A stretch of DNA of 64,000 nt, taken from positions 111,493,054 through 111,557,053 of the forward strand of contig OW121846.1 of the NCBI GenBank assembly GCA_933228895.1, given 5' to 3'. The DNA is from Platycnemis pennipes (lineage: Eukaryota > Arthropoda > Insecta > Odonata > Platycnemididae). The translations under genes and the position numbers were made by a program. The notes beneath the pieces were generated by a model. That model worked only from the letters and a program-made list of their open reading frames with translations. It searched no databases and was not told the DNA's origin. Within the stretch, counting starts at the first letter, position 1, and every line of letters starts with the position of its first letter. Shown here one piece after another: positions 47,460 to 57,831 of the stretch.

Positions 47460-47995
47460 TGGGGTCGTTTACTCGGAACCGAAATCGCAATTTTGTACAC
47501 GAAATCATTAGATGGGGTGCGAATTTTAATGAAAAAATTAATCTTCTAACCAAAACCATTCACTCATAAATCAAAAAATAAAATAAGCAAAAGGTGACGC
47601 CCACCGAAGAAGATGCTTTGATATCATTGACGTAATTTTCCTTCCGTCCATGACTGCTTTTAGGGGAAGGGAAGAGAGTGGAGGGGGGGTTTCGGAAGTT
47701 CTGCCGCTATTGGCAGAGTCAGCTGTGTCCCCCCCCTTTGCGATAAGGCTAAGTAGCTTCGCGGACTCAGTTGTGATTGGACGAAGTCGATATACGTCAG
47801 AGGTTGCCACAAGCCCACTTTTCCGAAAGGGTTAAAAACTTCAGTTTTTCACCGCTTTTAACTCGAGAAATAATTGACGGATCATAAAACGGAAAAATAC
47901 GGGTCTTTTTATTTTACAAACTCTACCAGATTTGGCAATAAAAAATATGGTTTACGACCCCATTGCTCCTTTCTTAAATATTTTGATCTAAGGTC
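47460..47995 (+). repeat. Family R fragment, distal block
   Basis: It begins with 'gtttactcggaaccgaaatcg' and 'ttttgtacacgaaatc'. It continues with 'agcaaaaggtgacgcccacc', 'ggcagagtcagctgtgt', 'gattggacgaa' and 'ccgaaagggttaaaaac', then 'gggtctttttattttac' and 'cgaccccatt'. Very similar to the copy at 59.94-60.48 kb. Confidence 0.8.
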
Positions 47996-48179
47996 TGTAC
48001 TTAGTGTGAGATTGAGAATAATTAGTCCCTTCTTCCTGCTAACCCCTAACGGAGCTTACCTAAACGAAACCAATTCGCCACAAGATAGTTGAGGTAAAAT
48101 TAGGATTTCAAGTGATACATCTGTTAAGTGTCACATTAACGTCGAACCCAACTTGATCCAAAACTTAATCCTAAGCCAA

Positions 48180-48440
48180 GCGCAACAGCTACCCTGCAAG
48201 CCACCATAAAGGTGAGTGGAAGGGGGTGAATTCGCACCAAACATGCACTGCATATAATTCATAAAAAAATTAACAATAATATTTGAAACTTGAATTTTTA
48301 AAATTCTAAACTTGAATGAAACGTCTAAACTTGAATTTTTTATAAAGATAAAAATTGCAAAGCAAGCATGCAATATAATGCTGTGAGTTGGGTTAGCTGA
48401 AAGTCCTTATTCCAACATGCAACTACCTATGCTATTAATT
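48180..48440 (-). repeat. CR1-like LINE 3' UTR and tail, reverse
   Basis: Plus-strand sequence 'cctgcaagccaccataaagg', 'gaattcgcaccaaacatgcac' and 'gggttagctgaaagtcctta' is the reverse complement of the 21.45-21.69-kb block. Non-coding. Confidence 0.65.
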
Positions 48441-48779
48441 GATACACTCGTTAAGGACTTAGTTACCGATATTCATATCCCTAATTGCACGAGGAAGGAA
48501 AAAAATATATAATCAGGTTCACTCCAGAAAATGTTTTTTCCCCACAATGCAGTGCAAATGGATGACAAAATGTGCCATGAAATTTTTTATTTTACTTCAA
48601 TATTTTTTTCTTTAACTTTCATCAAGTTTTAGCGGAGAAAATAAGAGTAGAACAAAAAAATCACTCTCTAGTGCACATCACCCATATGCCTCGTAGGCGA
48701 TCTTTATATGCTCATTTCCCACCTTTTATGCACCACCGTCTAGTTCTTCTTTCAGAGGTTCTCCCACAGGTTAGCAATT

Positions 48780-49653
48780 CAAAGCAAAGCACGAACCCGT
48801 GCTCTAATTTGCGCTGGGAGAGTAGTAACTCCAATGCAACGCCCACGAAAAGCTAGAAGTTGTTCATCCTCTGTAAAGAACTTACTCGCGCCAAAACTCT
48901 CAGGTAATTACCTAAAAATAATTCAATAACTTCCTAAATTGATGCCAATGTGTCAATCTCTTTCAGCTGACCCCTATTTCTGACATCATTAAGCCTTGAA
49001 GTGAAGTCATCTTAAAGGATATCGAAATATTTTCTCGCTCACGGCCAAGTAGGCTTCAATTCAACGTCCTTGTGAATTGTCCCATGCCTGGGAAATATTT
49101 GGTCTCGAGCTCCTCAAGCCCTCTATAAGGTAAAGTAAAGCGATCAAAGCTTTCATTTCTGTTTCATCAACAAGACTTGCATCCCTGTCTATTTCAAACA
49201 GATGCTTGAATTTCTCGATGCATAAATTTGTATTTGTAGCAATAACTTCAATCAATTTCTCATCAAGAAAAAGCTGAATAGAATTTAACTCCTGTTTAAC
49301 TTCACGAGGAAACCCATTTGACCCTGGGTATTGGGTAATAAGTTTGTGTTTACGATGCCTAATTTTAAATTTGGTTCACGTTATTTCCATTTCGTAACAT
49401 TGTCCTTCCTACGATAAATATTTCTTAGCCTAATCTCTGCCCCAAAGTCTTCAGGGCCTGATTCTTCATTGCTCACCAATTCCCTGAATGACTTCATGCT
49501 CACTGACTTCTTGCTCTGAGGGTGTGTCGTGTTCAAATGTTTGGGGAATATTCGTAAGATGGGCATCTTTATAGTCGCAAAATACTTTAATATCGCGAGT
49601 AGAAATTTTAAAGGTTTTATAATTAAATGCTGAACTAAACGCCATTCAACCAA
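48780..49653 (-). pseudogene. piggyBac-like transposase relic
   Basis: In order on the minus strand: an acidic N-terminal stretch (SNEESGPEDFG) and a KDNVTKWK block. A frameshift leads into QLFLDEKLIEVIATNTNL, then ETEMKALIALLYLIEGL and a W. Debris follows with a KEIDTL-like block, and then TEDEQLLAFRGRC near 48835-48880. These are the landmarks of the piggyBac/PGBD family (lffde-eliveeTN; E-kaflgllllmGl; DEql..FRGR). The DEQ Asp is one of the catalytic residues of that family. The C-terminal half is not seen. Several stops and frameshifts show it is inactive. No TTAA-flanked ends were identified. Confidence 0.7.
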
Positions 49654-49775
49654 TCATTGCACCCGTACTTGGTGCTTTCGTTAACCCAAGTTGATACTTT
49701 GCCAATGATTAAATTGAGATAATTTAGAATATTTAATCCCCGTCTACCTCGTGAAATAACCCTTAATATTTTTTC

Positions 49776-50435
49776 GTAGAGTCATTCCATTTTAAATCAA
49801 CAAATGTTCCGAGCTTCACCATGTCACATTTCAACTAAAATTGGTGCATAGATACTGTCAACCTTCCTGAGCCAAAAGCCGTTCCCCGTTCTTGCAGAAA
49901 AAATTTACCCCCTGATTTATAGGCAGGAATGCATTGCGTTAACGCCTGAAAATCTACTTTTTAGACTATTCTTCTACAGGCTGCAGTAGACTTCTTTTAC
50001 GTGACATACACATGTAAATGGTAAAAGCCCTTGGCGGTGCCACTTAACCGGGTTTTTTCGTTTTTCATTTGTGTTCGAGTATGAGTGAGTTTTTCTTCGA
50101 GTGTCATTGTGAGGAGTGGAGGGGGGTTCTCGCAAGGTCTGCTCGCACAGATACTGTCGCAACTTCTCCTATTGGCCGAGTCAGCTGTGTCCCCCCCTTT
50201 GCGATAAGGCAAAGTAGCTTCGCGGGATCAGTTGTGATTGGACGAATTCGATATACGCCAGAGGTTGCACCACGGCCACTTTTCCGAAAGGGTTAAAAAC
50301 ATCAGTTTTTCGCCGCTTATAACTCTATAAATAATTGACGGATCAAAAAACGGGAAAATACGGGTCTTTTTATTTCACAAACTCTATCAGATTTGGAAAT
50401 AAAAAATATGGTAAACAACCCCATTACAGTGATGT
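49776..50435 (+). repeat. Family R fragment forming the left arm of an inverted pair
   Basis: 50100-50435 has 'ggccgagtcagctgtgt', 'gcgataaggcaaagtagctt', 'gattggacgaattcgata', 'ccgaaagggttaaaaac', 'gggtctttttatttcac' and 'aaccccatta'. The same block stands in reverse at 52.96-53.26 kb. Upstream (49776-49900) is a weaker segment 'gagtcattccattttaaatc'. Confidence 0.75.
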
Positions 50436-51150
50436 GAAAGGGAGGAATTTATTACGCGCAATGACTGGCCAGCTCGATAATATTTCGGAGAATTTCAATG
50501 AACCTATTTCGAAATTAGCTGCCTTATATGCAAAGCAGTCACCTCCCAGTGAAAAGTACAAAGAATTGCGATGGTCGACTGAGAAGTTCGAGGATATGTT
50601 ATATAACACAAAGGCCATTACCCTCACGCATTTCGCAGATGTTGAGCCTCACTTCAAGACATCGGGGCCGTATTATGCCGCGGAATCTAATTTTACTCAT
50701 GGGATTGCTCTCCCTAAGCTCGATTTGATCGAGTTCTCTGGTAATCTAATGCAGTTGCAGGTATTTTATGATTTATATCTATCCCCGATGCATGAAAACT
50801 CCGCTTTAAGTGACGTCCAGAAGTTTCTGTACCTCAAATCTATTTTAAAAGGAGAAGTACTGTCGTATGTTTCTTCCATACCTTTGTCATCGGGGAATTA
50901 TTCGGTCACGTGGGATAGTTTGAAAGCACGCTATATGGTCCCTATCAGGTTGACTGATGGCTATCTGGAGGACCTTTTTGATATATCTCCAATCAGAAGG
51001 GAAGCTCAAGGTATCCGCAAATTTTGTACATTGATTACGAAATATGTAGGTGCGTTAAGCGCTGTGGGGTACAATGAAGAAAGTTGGTCGGTCTCCATGC
51101 TTTTTTTGTTGCACCGCAAACTGAACTCCGTAATCGGGAGCGATGGGTAA
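50436..51150 (+). pseudogene. BEL/Pao retrotransposon gag-like protein (N-terminal part)
   Basis: The open frame runs from 50335 to 51150 (271 codons), but its first ~33 codons lie in the repeat arm, so the gag sequence proper starts near 50461. Residues 126-138 (LPKLDLIEFSGNL) followed by FYDLYLSPMHEN, LSDVQKFLYLKS and LKGEVLSYVSSIPL are the BEL/Pao gag core (DUF1759-type). The ITKYVGALSAVGYNEESW stretch follows. In an active element this would form the particle. A stop at 51148-51150 plus a frameshift separates it from the zinc-knuckle part. Confidence 0.8.
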
Positions 51151-51640
51151 AGATTAAGACGCCATTTATCTGTCTTTACAAATCCTTTTCATTTTTTTAA
51201 TGAGGAAGCCAAAATTTTGGAAACGTCATCATCGTTCCAAACGGAAACTGGATTACATAAAAGTCCCCATAAGCCAGCACAATCTTTTAGAAAAACTACG
51301 AGTATGATTGTTAATGCGGATAGTCCAAGGGTCCATAAATCATGCCTGAATTGTTTATTGCCTCATTCTTTGGGAAAATGCAGGAGATATTTGAAATTAC
51401 CTTTGGGTTCCCACCTGAGAGTAGTGAAATGGAATGTGTGCTGTCCGGTTTGCTTTAGCCAGGGCCACTTTTTAAAGGATTGTGATTTTAAATTGCCATG
51501 CCCCAATTGTAAATTGCAACATAACGAATTACTCTGCTTTGCCAATCGAGTACATACTAATCCAAAATCTGAGACTAAAAGGCTGAGCAACGACAGAGCA
51601 CCCATACTCCAGTGAACGCAGACCCAGGTGAGACGAAAAG
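51151..51640 (+). pseudogene. BEL/Pao gag C-terminus with zinc-knuckle region
   Basis: The frame 51217-51615 carries CLNCLLPHSLGKC, then CCPVCFSQGHFLKDC and CPNCKLQHNELLC. This is the series of Cys/His clusters that follows gag in BEL/Pao elements. It is continuous in order with the gag fragment upstream after a frameshift. It would bind nucleic acid in an active element. Confidence 0.75.
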
Positions 51641-52251
51641 AAATCCAGTCGGCGAGGTTTCCTCATTTCAAACTTGTACTCATCGATCGGGGTCTGTAGT
51701 GATGCTAGCGACTGCTAGGGCGACCGTATTAGACGCCAAAGGGAACGGTCGTGCCATTAAACTGTTGAATGACACCGCAAGTCGGAGAACCTTCGTTACA
51801 TAGTCCTACCTTCGGCGGTTAGGGCTAAATTATGATAAATTAAAATTTTCGGGCTTGGAAGTAATAACGCCGGAGTATTCTCTGGGATGGCCAAGACATA
51901 AGTTTAAAAGTGAAACCTTCGTCCTTAAGCACGTTAAGATATGAGATCAACGCAATGGTGGTTCCTCACATTGCGAAGTGTCCAAAGATATCGGTCGCTA
52001 ATAGAACGTGGCCGCATATTGAGGGATTAAAACTTGCTGACCCGCGTTATTATGGTGAAAAAGAGATAGATGTACTAATGGGCGCGGAATGGTATGCGCG
52101 CGTGGTAGTTAACGCGCCAATAATTGGTCCGCCAGGGACACCAAGCATTTTTCCCGCTGTTCTTGGACATTGTCTGATAGGAAAAATTGAAAATAGAAGT
52201 AATAAAGATCAGGTGTTCTGCTCAATACTAGGTGAGGGTATTGAACCTTAA
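51641..52251 (+). pseudogene. BEL/Pao aspartic protease region
   Basis: 51612-51803 ends in ARATVLDAKGNGRAIKLLND followed by TASRRTF. The place of the usual DSGS/DTG active-site loop is NDTAS, so the conserved Gly is Ala. After a frameshift, 51910-52251 continues with LADPRYYGEKEIDVLMGAEW and a GPPGTPS...VLGHCLIG stretch, the block preceding the RT in BEL/Pao. Dead. Confidence 0.7.
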
Positions 52252-52890
52252 CTGCGAAAATTCTGGAAATACGAGGAACCTCCGAAAAGAAATAAATGCA
52301 GTTCATAAGATGATGCTTTCGAGCAACACTATAGAAAAAATGTAGTTCGTGATTTGAAACAGTATGTTGTTCGATTATCTTTCATCGCAACGACTCCCAA
52401 ATTGGGGAAAAGTTATGGCTTAGCCCTGCAAAGATTCTATATAATAGAAAACAGATGGAAGAAAAATTCTGCCTAGCGCGCCAAGTATAATGAATTTATG
52501 GACGATTGCCTTGCGCAACGTCAAATTATTGTGGTGCTCCTTCGTAACTGTCTTATTACTCTCCGCGCCATTGCATTTATCGTTCGAAAGAGGAATTCTC
52601 TCGATTAAGGGTGGTTTTAGATTGTTCGATGAAAACATATAATGGCCTACCATTGAATAATGTGTTATATAAAGGTCCCAAATTGCAAGTGGATCTGATG
52701 GATATATTATAGCGCCTTAGATTGCATGAGGTTTTTGTGACCGATTATGTACGCCACATGTATGGAAACATTAAAATGTATCCGGACAGTTACGATATGC
52801 AACGAATATTTAGGAGATTAAGTCCCGAGGAGGAATTACGAGAGTATTAGTTGACCTTCCCTATGTTGATCAATCCTATTACATTAATGT
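52252..52890 (+). pseudogene. BEL/Pao reverse transcriptase, N-terminal part only
   Basis: Frames read LRKFWKYEEPPKR, then DLKQYVVRLSF, PKLGKSYGLALQRF, PLNNVLYKGPKLQVDLMDIL and HMYGNIKMYPDSYDMQRIF. These are the linker, the LPF..LG block and the RT motif A neighbourhood. The D of motif A appears as 'DYVRHMY' near 52741-52765. RT motifs B and C, RNase H and integrase are absent; the sequence ends about 70 bp before the reversed R copy. Confidence 0.7.
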
Positions 52891-52959
52891 CTACCGTTGC
52901 CATTAAAATCTTTTGTTGTTAAATATTATCAATGCACTACATTTCCATGGAGTAGAATT

Positions 52960-53470
52960 AGGTCGGATAACATATTTTTATTGGCGAATCTGATAGAGTT
53001 CTTAAAGTAAAAAGGCCCGTATTTTTTCGTTCTTCGATCCATCAATTAGTTCTCGAGCTATAAGTGGCGAGAAACTGATGTTTTTAACCCTTTCGGAATA
53101 GTAGGCGTGCTAAGTACTTGTACATCATGCACTTAGTCCACTCACAACCGACACCGCGATGCTACTTCGCCTTATCACACTGGGGGACACAGCCAATAGA
53201 AGTGGTTGCGACAGGATATCTTCAGGCAGACCTCCCCTCCTCACCTCCATTCCCTTCTCGTTCTACCTCAACACAGTCAAGGACGGGAGATAGATGTCAT
53301 TGTAATCCTTAACGCAGCTCGTTAGGTGGGCGTTACATTTTGCTTATTTAAATTTATAGTTAGCGGCATTAATTTTTTTCACTAAAATTCATTTTCCGTT
53401 TTCATGAAAAAATTTGGAAAAGAGCGATTTCGGTTCCGAGTAAACTCTCCCATTCCAAGACAAACGTCTT
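52960..53470 (-). repeat. Family R copy forming the right arm of an inverted pair
   Basis: Reverse complement of the block at 50.1-50.43 kb: 'aatctgatagagttctt', 'ggcccgtattttttcg', 'tttttaaccctttcgg', 'cgccttatcacactggggg', 'cacagccaatagaag'. It extends outward to 'cgatttcggttccgagtaaac', which is the start of the 47.46-kb copy reversed. Confidence 0.8.
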
Positions 53471-53896
53471 CAACTTCCCGCAGGGTAATTCACCATGGAG
53501 ACAGTAAATTGTTCTCTACCTTTTACGTTTGAAAAAACTTGCAACGTGTGTGATATTTAGATTCTCTCATTGGCGAAAAACCGATGTGTCGTCATCAATT
53601 TTGATGGCGTCACTGCCAACGAAGTCCGCACAGACTTTAGAGTTGTGTTCAACCCGAAGGTTGGTCTTTGATACGTGAGGGTACTGGTCACCTCGTATGT
53701 ACTAAAACATTGGCGTGACAAATTCTCACATAGAGGGTAGGGGGGGGGGGGGGGATAGTTCCTTTCCCTGGGGGGTAAGTCTGTATCTTTAGGCGTTTTG
53801 GAGAAAGAGTTCTCGCCCTACGTTTTCTCTCAACCGAAGTCTGTAACTGGGTAGCGAAAACTTTTTCTCCTGACCGGATGGGAGAAAACTCACGTT
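53471..53896. other. Unassigned; 15-G homopolymer
   Basis: A run of 15 G lies at 53740-53754 inside otherwise unremarkable sequence. Confidence 0.5.
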
Positions 53897-54015
53897 ATGA
53901 AAAATGTGTAAAAGAGAAGAATTACGTCACAATGAAAAGGTTGGCCGATAGCAGAATCGAGTGGAAAGCTGCGTCAAACCAATCCTAGGATTGTTGACCA
54001 ATGATGATGATGATG
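53897..54015 (+). pseudogene. RTE-clade LINE 3' end (last ~30 codons and tail)
   Basis: 'aaaagagaagaattacgtc' and 'acaatgaaaaggttggccga' followed by 'gctgcgtcaaaccaatcc' match 62.13-62.21 kb nearly base for base. The tail is (atg)n, the microsatellite end usual in RTE elements. Extreme 5' truncation. Confidence 0.85.
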
Positions 54016-54829
54016 AAAAATTTGCAAGGCGAAGCTGATGAACTTCGTAAGGACCAATGGAAAGTCTCGTACCTTAAAATGATAGTGGCTACAGCTGTTT
54101 TGCTTCGGTAGTTTTGGAAAAAAAACCTTAGAAGTAATGGAGCTCAATGAGGTTACGCGAGTAATTTTTTCGTTATTTGCTTTCGATAACACTTGTGTGA
54201 CATCGTGGACATGTGTGCATTTAAAGTCAGCGGCATGAAGTTACCGTCGTTTGCCTCAAAATTTTGATTGTTATCGATGCTACGAGAATAAATGAGAGAT
54301 TTTACTTTGAATCCTTTGTTGATAATACTTATTAATGCAGAGAATGAAGGTTAGTTTATCGGAACGAGGCAAAAATCTAGAGGATTTGCCTTATCGGGAA
54401 CGACTTACCCCTTAACTATTGCTTTATTTTATAGTTCGGTTTAAGTGCATTATAGGGAATGGACTTCCCAGCGTACAATTTATTTTGTTCAATGAAACTA
54501 AATTGTATACAGGTAGTTATTAGTTACGTTACAATGAGAAGAGTTGATGTCTTGTTTTCAAGACCAATAGTACGAAGCACGTTTATCCACGTCATGCTGT
54601 TGGATGTTTGGTAAAAGGAAGCAGAAGCATTACTTTGTCTTTATTTTCGCCAGAAGTATCACTGAATTTTGAAAGTCGTAATCCTTATTGTCACATTTAC
54701 CTCTTTACCAACATTCACCGGTTTAAGTACTGTGACTAAGATTTAGTTATTTTCATCGGACATTCAGCAAAATACATTGCATTAGTCTTTGTCAAGAAAA
54801 ACAACACTAACATCAATATCAGAAGGAAA
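54016..54829. other. Unassigned AT-rich sequence
   Basis: No gene or repeat recognised. Confidence 0.3.
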
Positions 54830-55390
54830 TGTTAATATTTTTAACTTCAGTATATTCATTTAGGATTTTAAAGTCCAATTTTAAAACATTACACCTGATC
54901 CTTATCCTTTTTTGCAGAGTAAATACATCTGGGGCATGATCCCATAATTCTATCCCTTATATTAAATGGCAGTGGAATAAGGAAAAGTAGTTTGTTCGCA
55001 GATAATCCTGAGAAATCTTAGTTTTTAATTTACGGAGCATGTAGGTAGCTTTCGGTACTTTATTGATAAGTTTTGAAATGTGAGGACCCAACTGTAATTT
55101 ACGATCTAAATTAAAACCAAGCAACTGTGAGTTGTCACAATGAATTGCCAATATACGGAATGAAAAGGCTGCCACCGGGGTTTTGTCCTCATTTAGAACC
55201 AAACTATTTTCTTAAGACCACTTTGATGCTATTTACACAACTGAACTGGAAAATTCCCTAGTGCTATACCTCATTTATATAATGTATGAATGTGGTATCA
55301 TCGGCGTAAATTAAAGATGTACATGGAACATTGGAAGACAAGGACAATGAAGGACTGAGGCATTACAATTAACATTTGTGTGTAACAATC
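54830..55390 (-). pseudogene. Jockey-like LINE fragment, RT palm to C-terminal region
   Basis: On the minus strand, YADDTTFI (about 55300, RT motif C) is followed by a frameshifted stretch. The ORF 55202-54957 then reads LLGFNLDRKLQLGPHISKLI, the KxLG..id..L.W..HI block, LRKLKTKISQDYLRTNYFSL and FHCHLI. After a stop comes GIELWDHAPD and LQKR, the 'Yg...WG......lQKr' end. All are standard jockey landmarks. The copy lacks its 5' half and its 3' end is unclear. Confidence 0.75.
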
Positions 55391-56595
55391 TGCTGCGTCT
55401 AATTTCGGTAACTATGCTTACTTGACTTCTTATCAGCACCTGCTATTCAAAACATTCAACACAAATGAACCAGCTTATTGATTTAACAATCATTATCGTC
55501 TGACACCCAACCATCTATGGAAAGGCATTAGTAGCAAAACAAAGTGTTTAGTTATCACCATTTCACATTTAATACCAGCATAAAGTTTGTAAATGGCTAT
55601 AATAATTCATATACCTGAATTTATTCAAATAAGTACTTTGTAGCTCTTTAATTAATACCTTTGTGGGCCACAAACTGAACATTTGTGGCAGATTATGGTA
55701 TTACATTACCTGAATATAATTCTCATTAACATCAACGCTATAACTACATCACCGTAACATAAAACCATTCTCAAGTCGCGAATTAATAGTAAAAAGACAA
55801 AATGACCCTGGGTCTTACTTGCCTCGTGTCATGCTAAAGAGATTATGATGAGCACTGCACTACGCCACTACATTACGTTACAGATCGATGCAATTGCATT
55901 AAGAGAAAGAAAACTTAGGTAGCAAATCAATGAAAAAATGTATCTACCTTGTAAAGGCATTGTTAAATTAACTTGAGAGCATCATACCTAATAAAGGCGT
56001 TCTTAAAGAGACACATCGCACAGTGAGTACATTTCAACTCAGCTAGCACGTAAAAAGATTCGGAAATTAAACTATCTCGACCCTAACTGGTACTTCGTAT
56101 CGAGTAACAATACTATCTGTCACCTAATTTGCTAATAACATTCCTAAAACACTTCTCAGGGCCGAAAATTAGCTTCCGACGATTTGCAGAGCAATGAATG
56201 TTTTGGAAAGCAACAAATCACTGTCGACATGCGCACTTTTTACATAGGAGATAGAGATACGTCGGGTTCTCGAGTGGGACGTAACTGAGGCGCCCGTCTG
56301 GGACGCCGGAAGGCGCTTGAGAGGGCTTACAGACTTGGGTCGGGAGACTAGAATTCTCCAGGCGACAAATTTGTCTCCTTTCTCCGGCGAAAAGCGTTAG
56401 AGACTTCGGGCGGGCGACAACTCTCGCGTAGGCGTCTCACGAGACTCCTTTCTTCCGTTTTCGGGAGAAAACAGAGTTGCAGACTTACCTACCCTGGGCC
56501 ATCTGCGATTTCCTACTAGGTTCTGGCACGCAGAAAATGGAATCGCGACGATTTTTAGTTGGGGGTGTCCAGAAAGGCTCTGGCCCGGGACAGGA
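55391..56595. other. Unassigned sequence; GC-rich from 56.2 kb
   Basis: AT-rich to 56.18 kb, then GC-richer with many gag/ctc motifs (56280-56480) and no gene recognised. Confidence 0.3.
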
Positions 56596-56600
56596 ACGCG

Positions 56601-56694
56601 GCCAGAGGGGGGCTTCTGGTGCTTCAGCCCCCCCGAAATTTCAGGAATGTAGCCAGAGGGGGGCTTCCGGTGCTTCAGCCCCCCCGAAATTTTT
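56601..56694. repeat. 51-bp tandem duplication with G-run/C-run hairpin
   Basis: 'gccagaggggggcttctggt' then 'gcttcagcccccccgaaat' at 56601 is repeated from 56652. In each unit the G-run and C-run can pair. The translated repeat (RGASGASAPPKF) is a by-product. Confidence 0.75.
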
Positions 56695-56895
56695 CCCAAT
56701 AATTCCGTTTTTCTGATTTTAGCAGCGAACTTTACCAGTGAGAAGAGATGAATATAGGCACTGTAAAAGTAAATACCAAGCACTGGAAATTAAGGGAAGA
56801 GATTTCTAGCATGTCGGCACCGAATGGGCAAGTCTGCTTTGCTTCAAGTTATGCAAGACTTAGCCCCAACCCCCGAAGCATATTTCTGGCTACGC

Positions 56896-56950
56896 GCCTG
56901 GCCCGGGATACGAACCCAGAGCTCTACCCACTAGGCCACCACGACCCCAA
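56896..56950 (-). repeat. Shortened tRNA-like segment
   Basis: The minus strand reads ggtggcctagtgggtagagc followed at once by tctgggttcgtatcccgggc. Box A and box B are brought together because the anticodon arm is missing. The opening 'gggtcgtggtggcctagtggg' matches the head at 11.53 kb, so the two are probably the same SINE family. Confidence 0.55.
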
Positions 56951-57740
56951 CGCACAGACTATAGCCTCCGATTTTCGAGGCGGACTCCCCCTCCCGCCGC
57001 GAGAAGACGCCAGCGCCTACGCTCCTCCGAACGAATACATTTCACAAAGGGCAAAGATAGTTCCGTCCCTCACTCCCCCCCTCCTTCAACCCCCCTCTCC
57101 GCTCCCCCTCCCCCTACTCCCCCCAATAAATCCCCCGACAAGGGGTTTCACACCAGTGGCCGCTCGGCCGAGATGCGATCTGGTCGCGGGGTGACTCGGT
57201 CGGCTGCCTCTCGGTGCTGCTGCAATCGGGGCAGCGAGGGGGTGGCTGGGAATGTTGGGGGCGGGGCGGGGGCGTGGGAGGAAGGGGGGCAGAGGGGAGG
57301 GGGGGAGGAAGGGGTCGCGGACGAGTGAGCGAAACCATTGCTATTTTCCCCGGGAGAAAAACTGGAGTAGTGCGCTTAGATCTTGTCCCGTAATCAACGG
57401 TTAATTCCGCTCGCGTGGACTCCGTGGGGATGGGTGGGTGGGCGACGGGGTTGAAGCGGGGGAACTAACCTCGGCCATCAGCGCTTTGATCGGTATCTTG
57501 GCCCCGAGCTGCGTACGAAATACGCCTCACTCACGTTGCGCGGACGGAGCCCTCCTCTCCCGAGTAGACGCGCGGATAGTCTCCTCCGCCCACACCCATA
57601 TTTCGCCCAGAGGGGAGCGTGCTCAAGTGAAGCAGTCGCGTGGAGCGCCGGCCACGGCCGATCGCAGTCGTCATCCATGGCGTCAAGTCGATTCTCGCAC
57701 TTAAAAGCGCCTCAGAGCGGGAGGAAAAGGAGAAACGATG
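56951..57740. promoter_or_regulatory. CpG-rich block with mirrored C-rich and G-rich tracts; possible promoter
   Basis: The most GC- and CpG-dense part of the window. A pyrimidine tract (57065-57124, many C-runs) and a purine tract (57248-57314, six or more G-runs) are about 120 bp apart with opposite strand asymmetry. Several long ORFs on both strands are Pro/Gly/Arg-rich by-products. An ATG at 57677 in the context catccatgg opens only 24 codons (MASSRFSHLKAPQSG...). A CpG-island-like promoter of an unseen gene is possible but not shown. Confidence 0.3.
57248..57314 (+). other. G-rich tract, potential G-quadruplex
   Basis: Runs of 3-7 G separated by 1-6 bases occur throughout (gggggcggggcgggggcg, then ggggggcagaggggaggg). 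It satisfies the usual G3+N1-7 pattern several times over. The C-rich tract at 57065-57124 would give the same structure on the minus strand. Confidence 0.6.
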
Positions 57741-57831
57741 GAGATGGATGAGTTTTTTTATAATAATATTAGATATATATTTGGGTATCCTATGAAATAG
57801 CATTACAAGCACATATTACATTTCATTTAAA

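Noticed and set aside
47075..47559. Several ORFs of 60-141 codons on both strands
   Set aside because: GC-rich sequence lacking stops in most frames; mutual overlap rules out coding.
50100..53470. Flanking repeats of the BEL/Pao relic as its LTRs
   Set aside because: They are in inverted, not direct, orientation, and the same blocks occur without BEL/Pao sequence at three or more other sites.
56748..57338. Proline-rich ORFs of 148 (plus) and 74 (minus) codons
   Set aside because: Produced by C-rich and G-rich tracts; no conserved domain.
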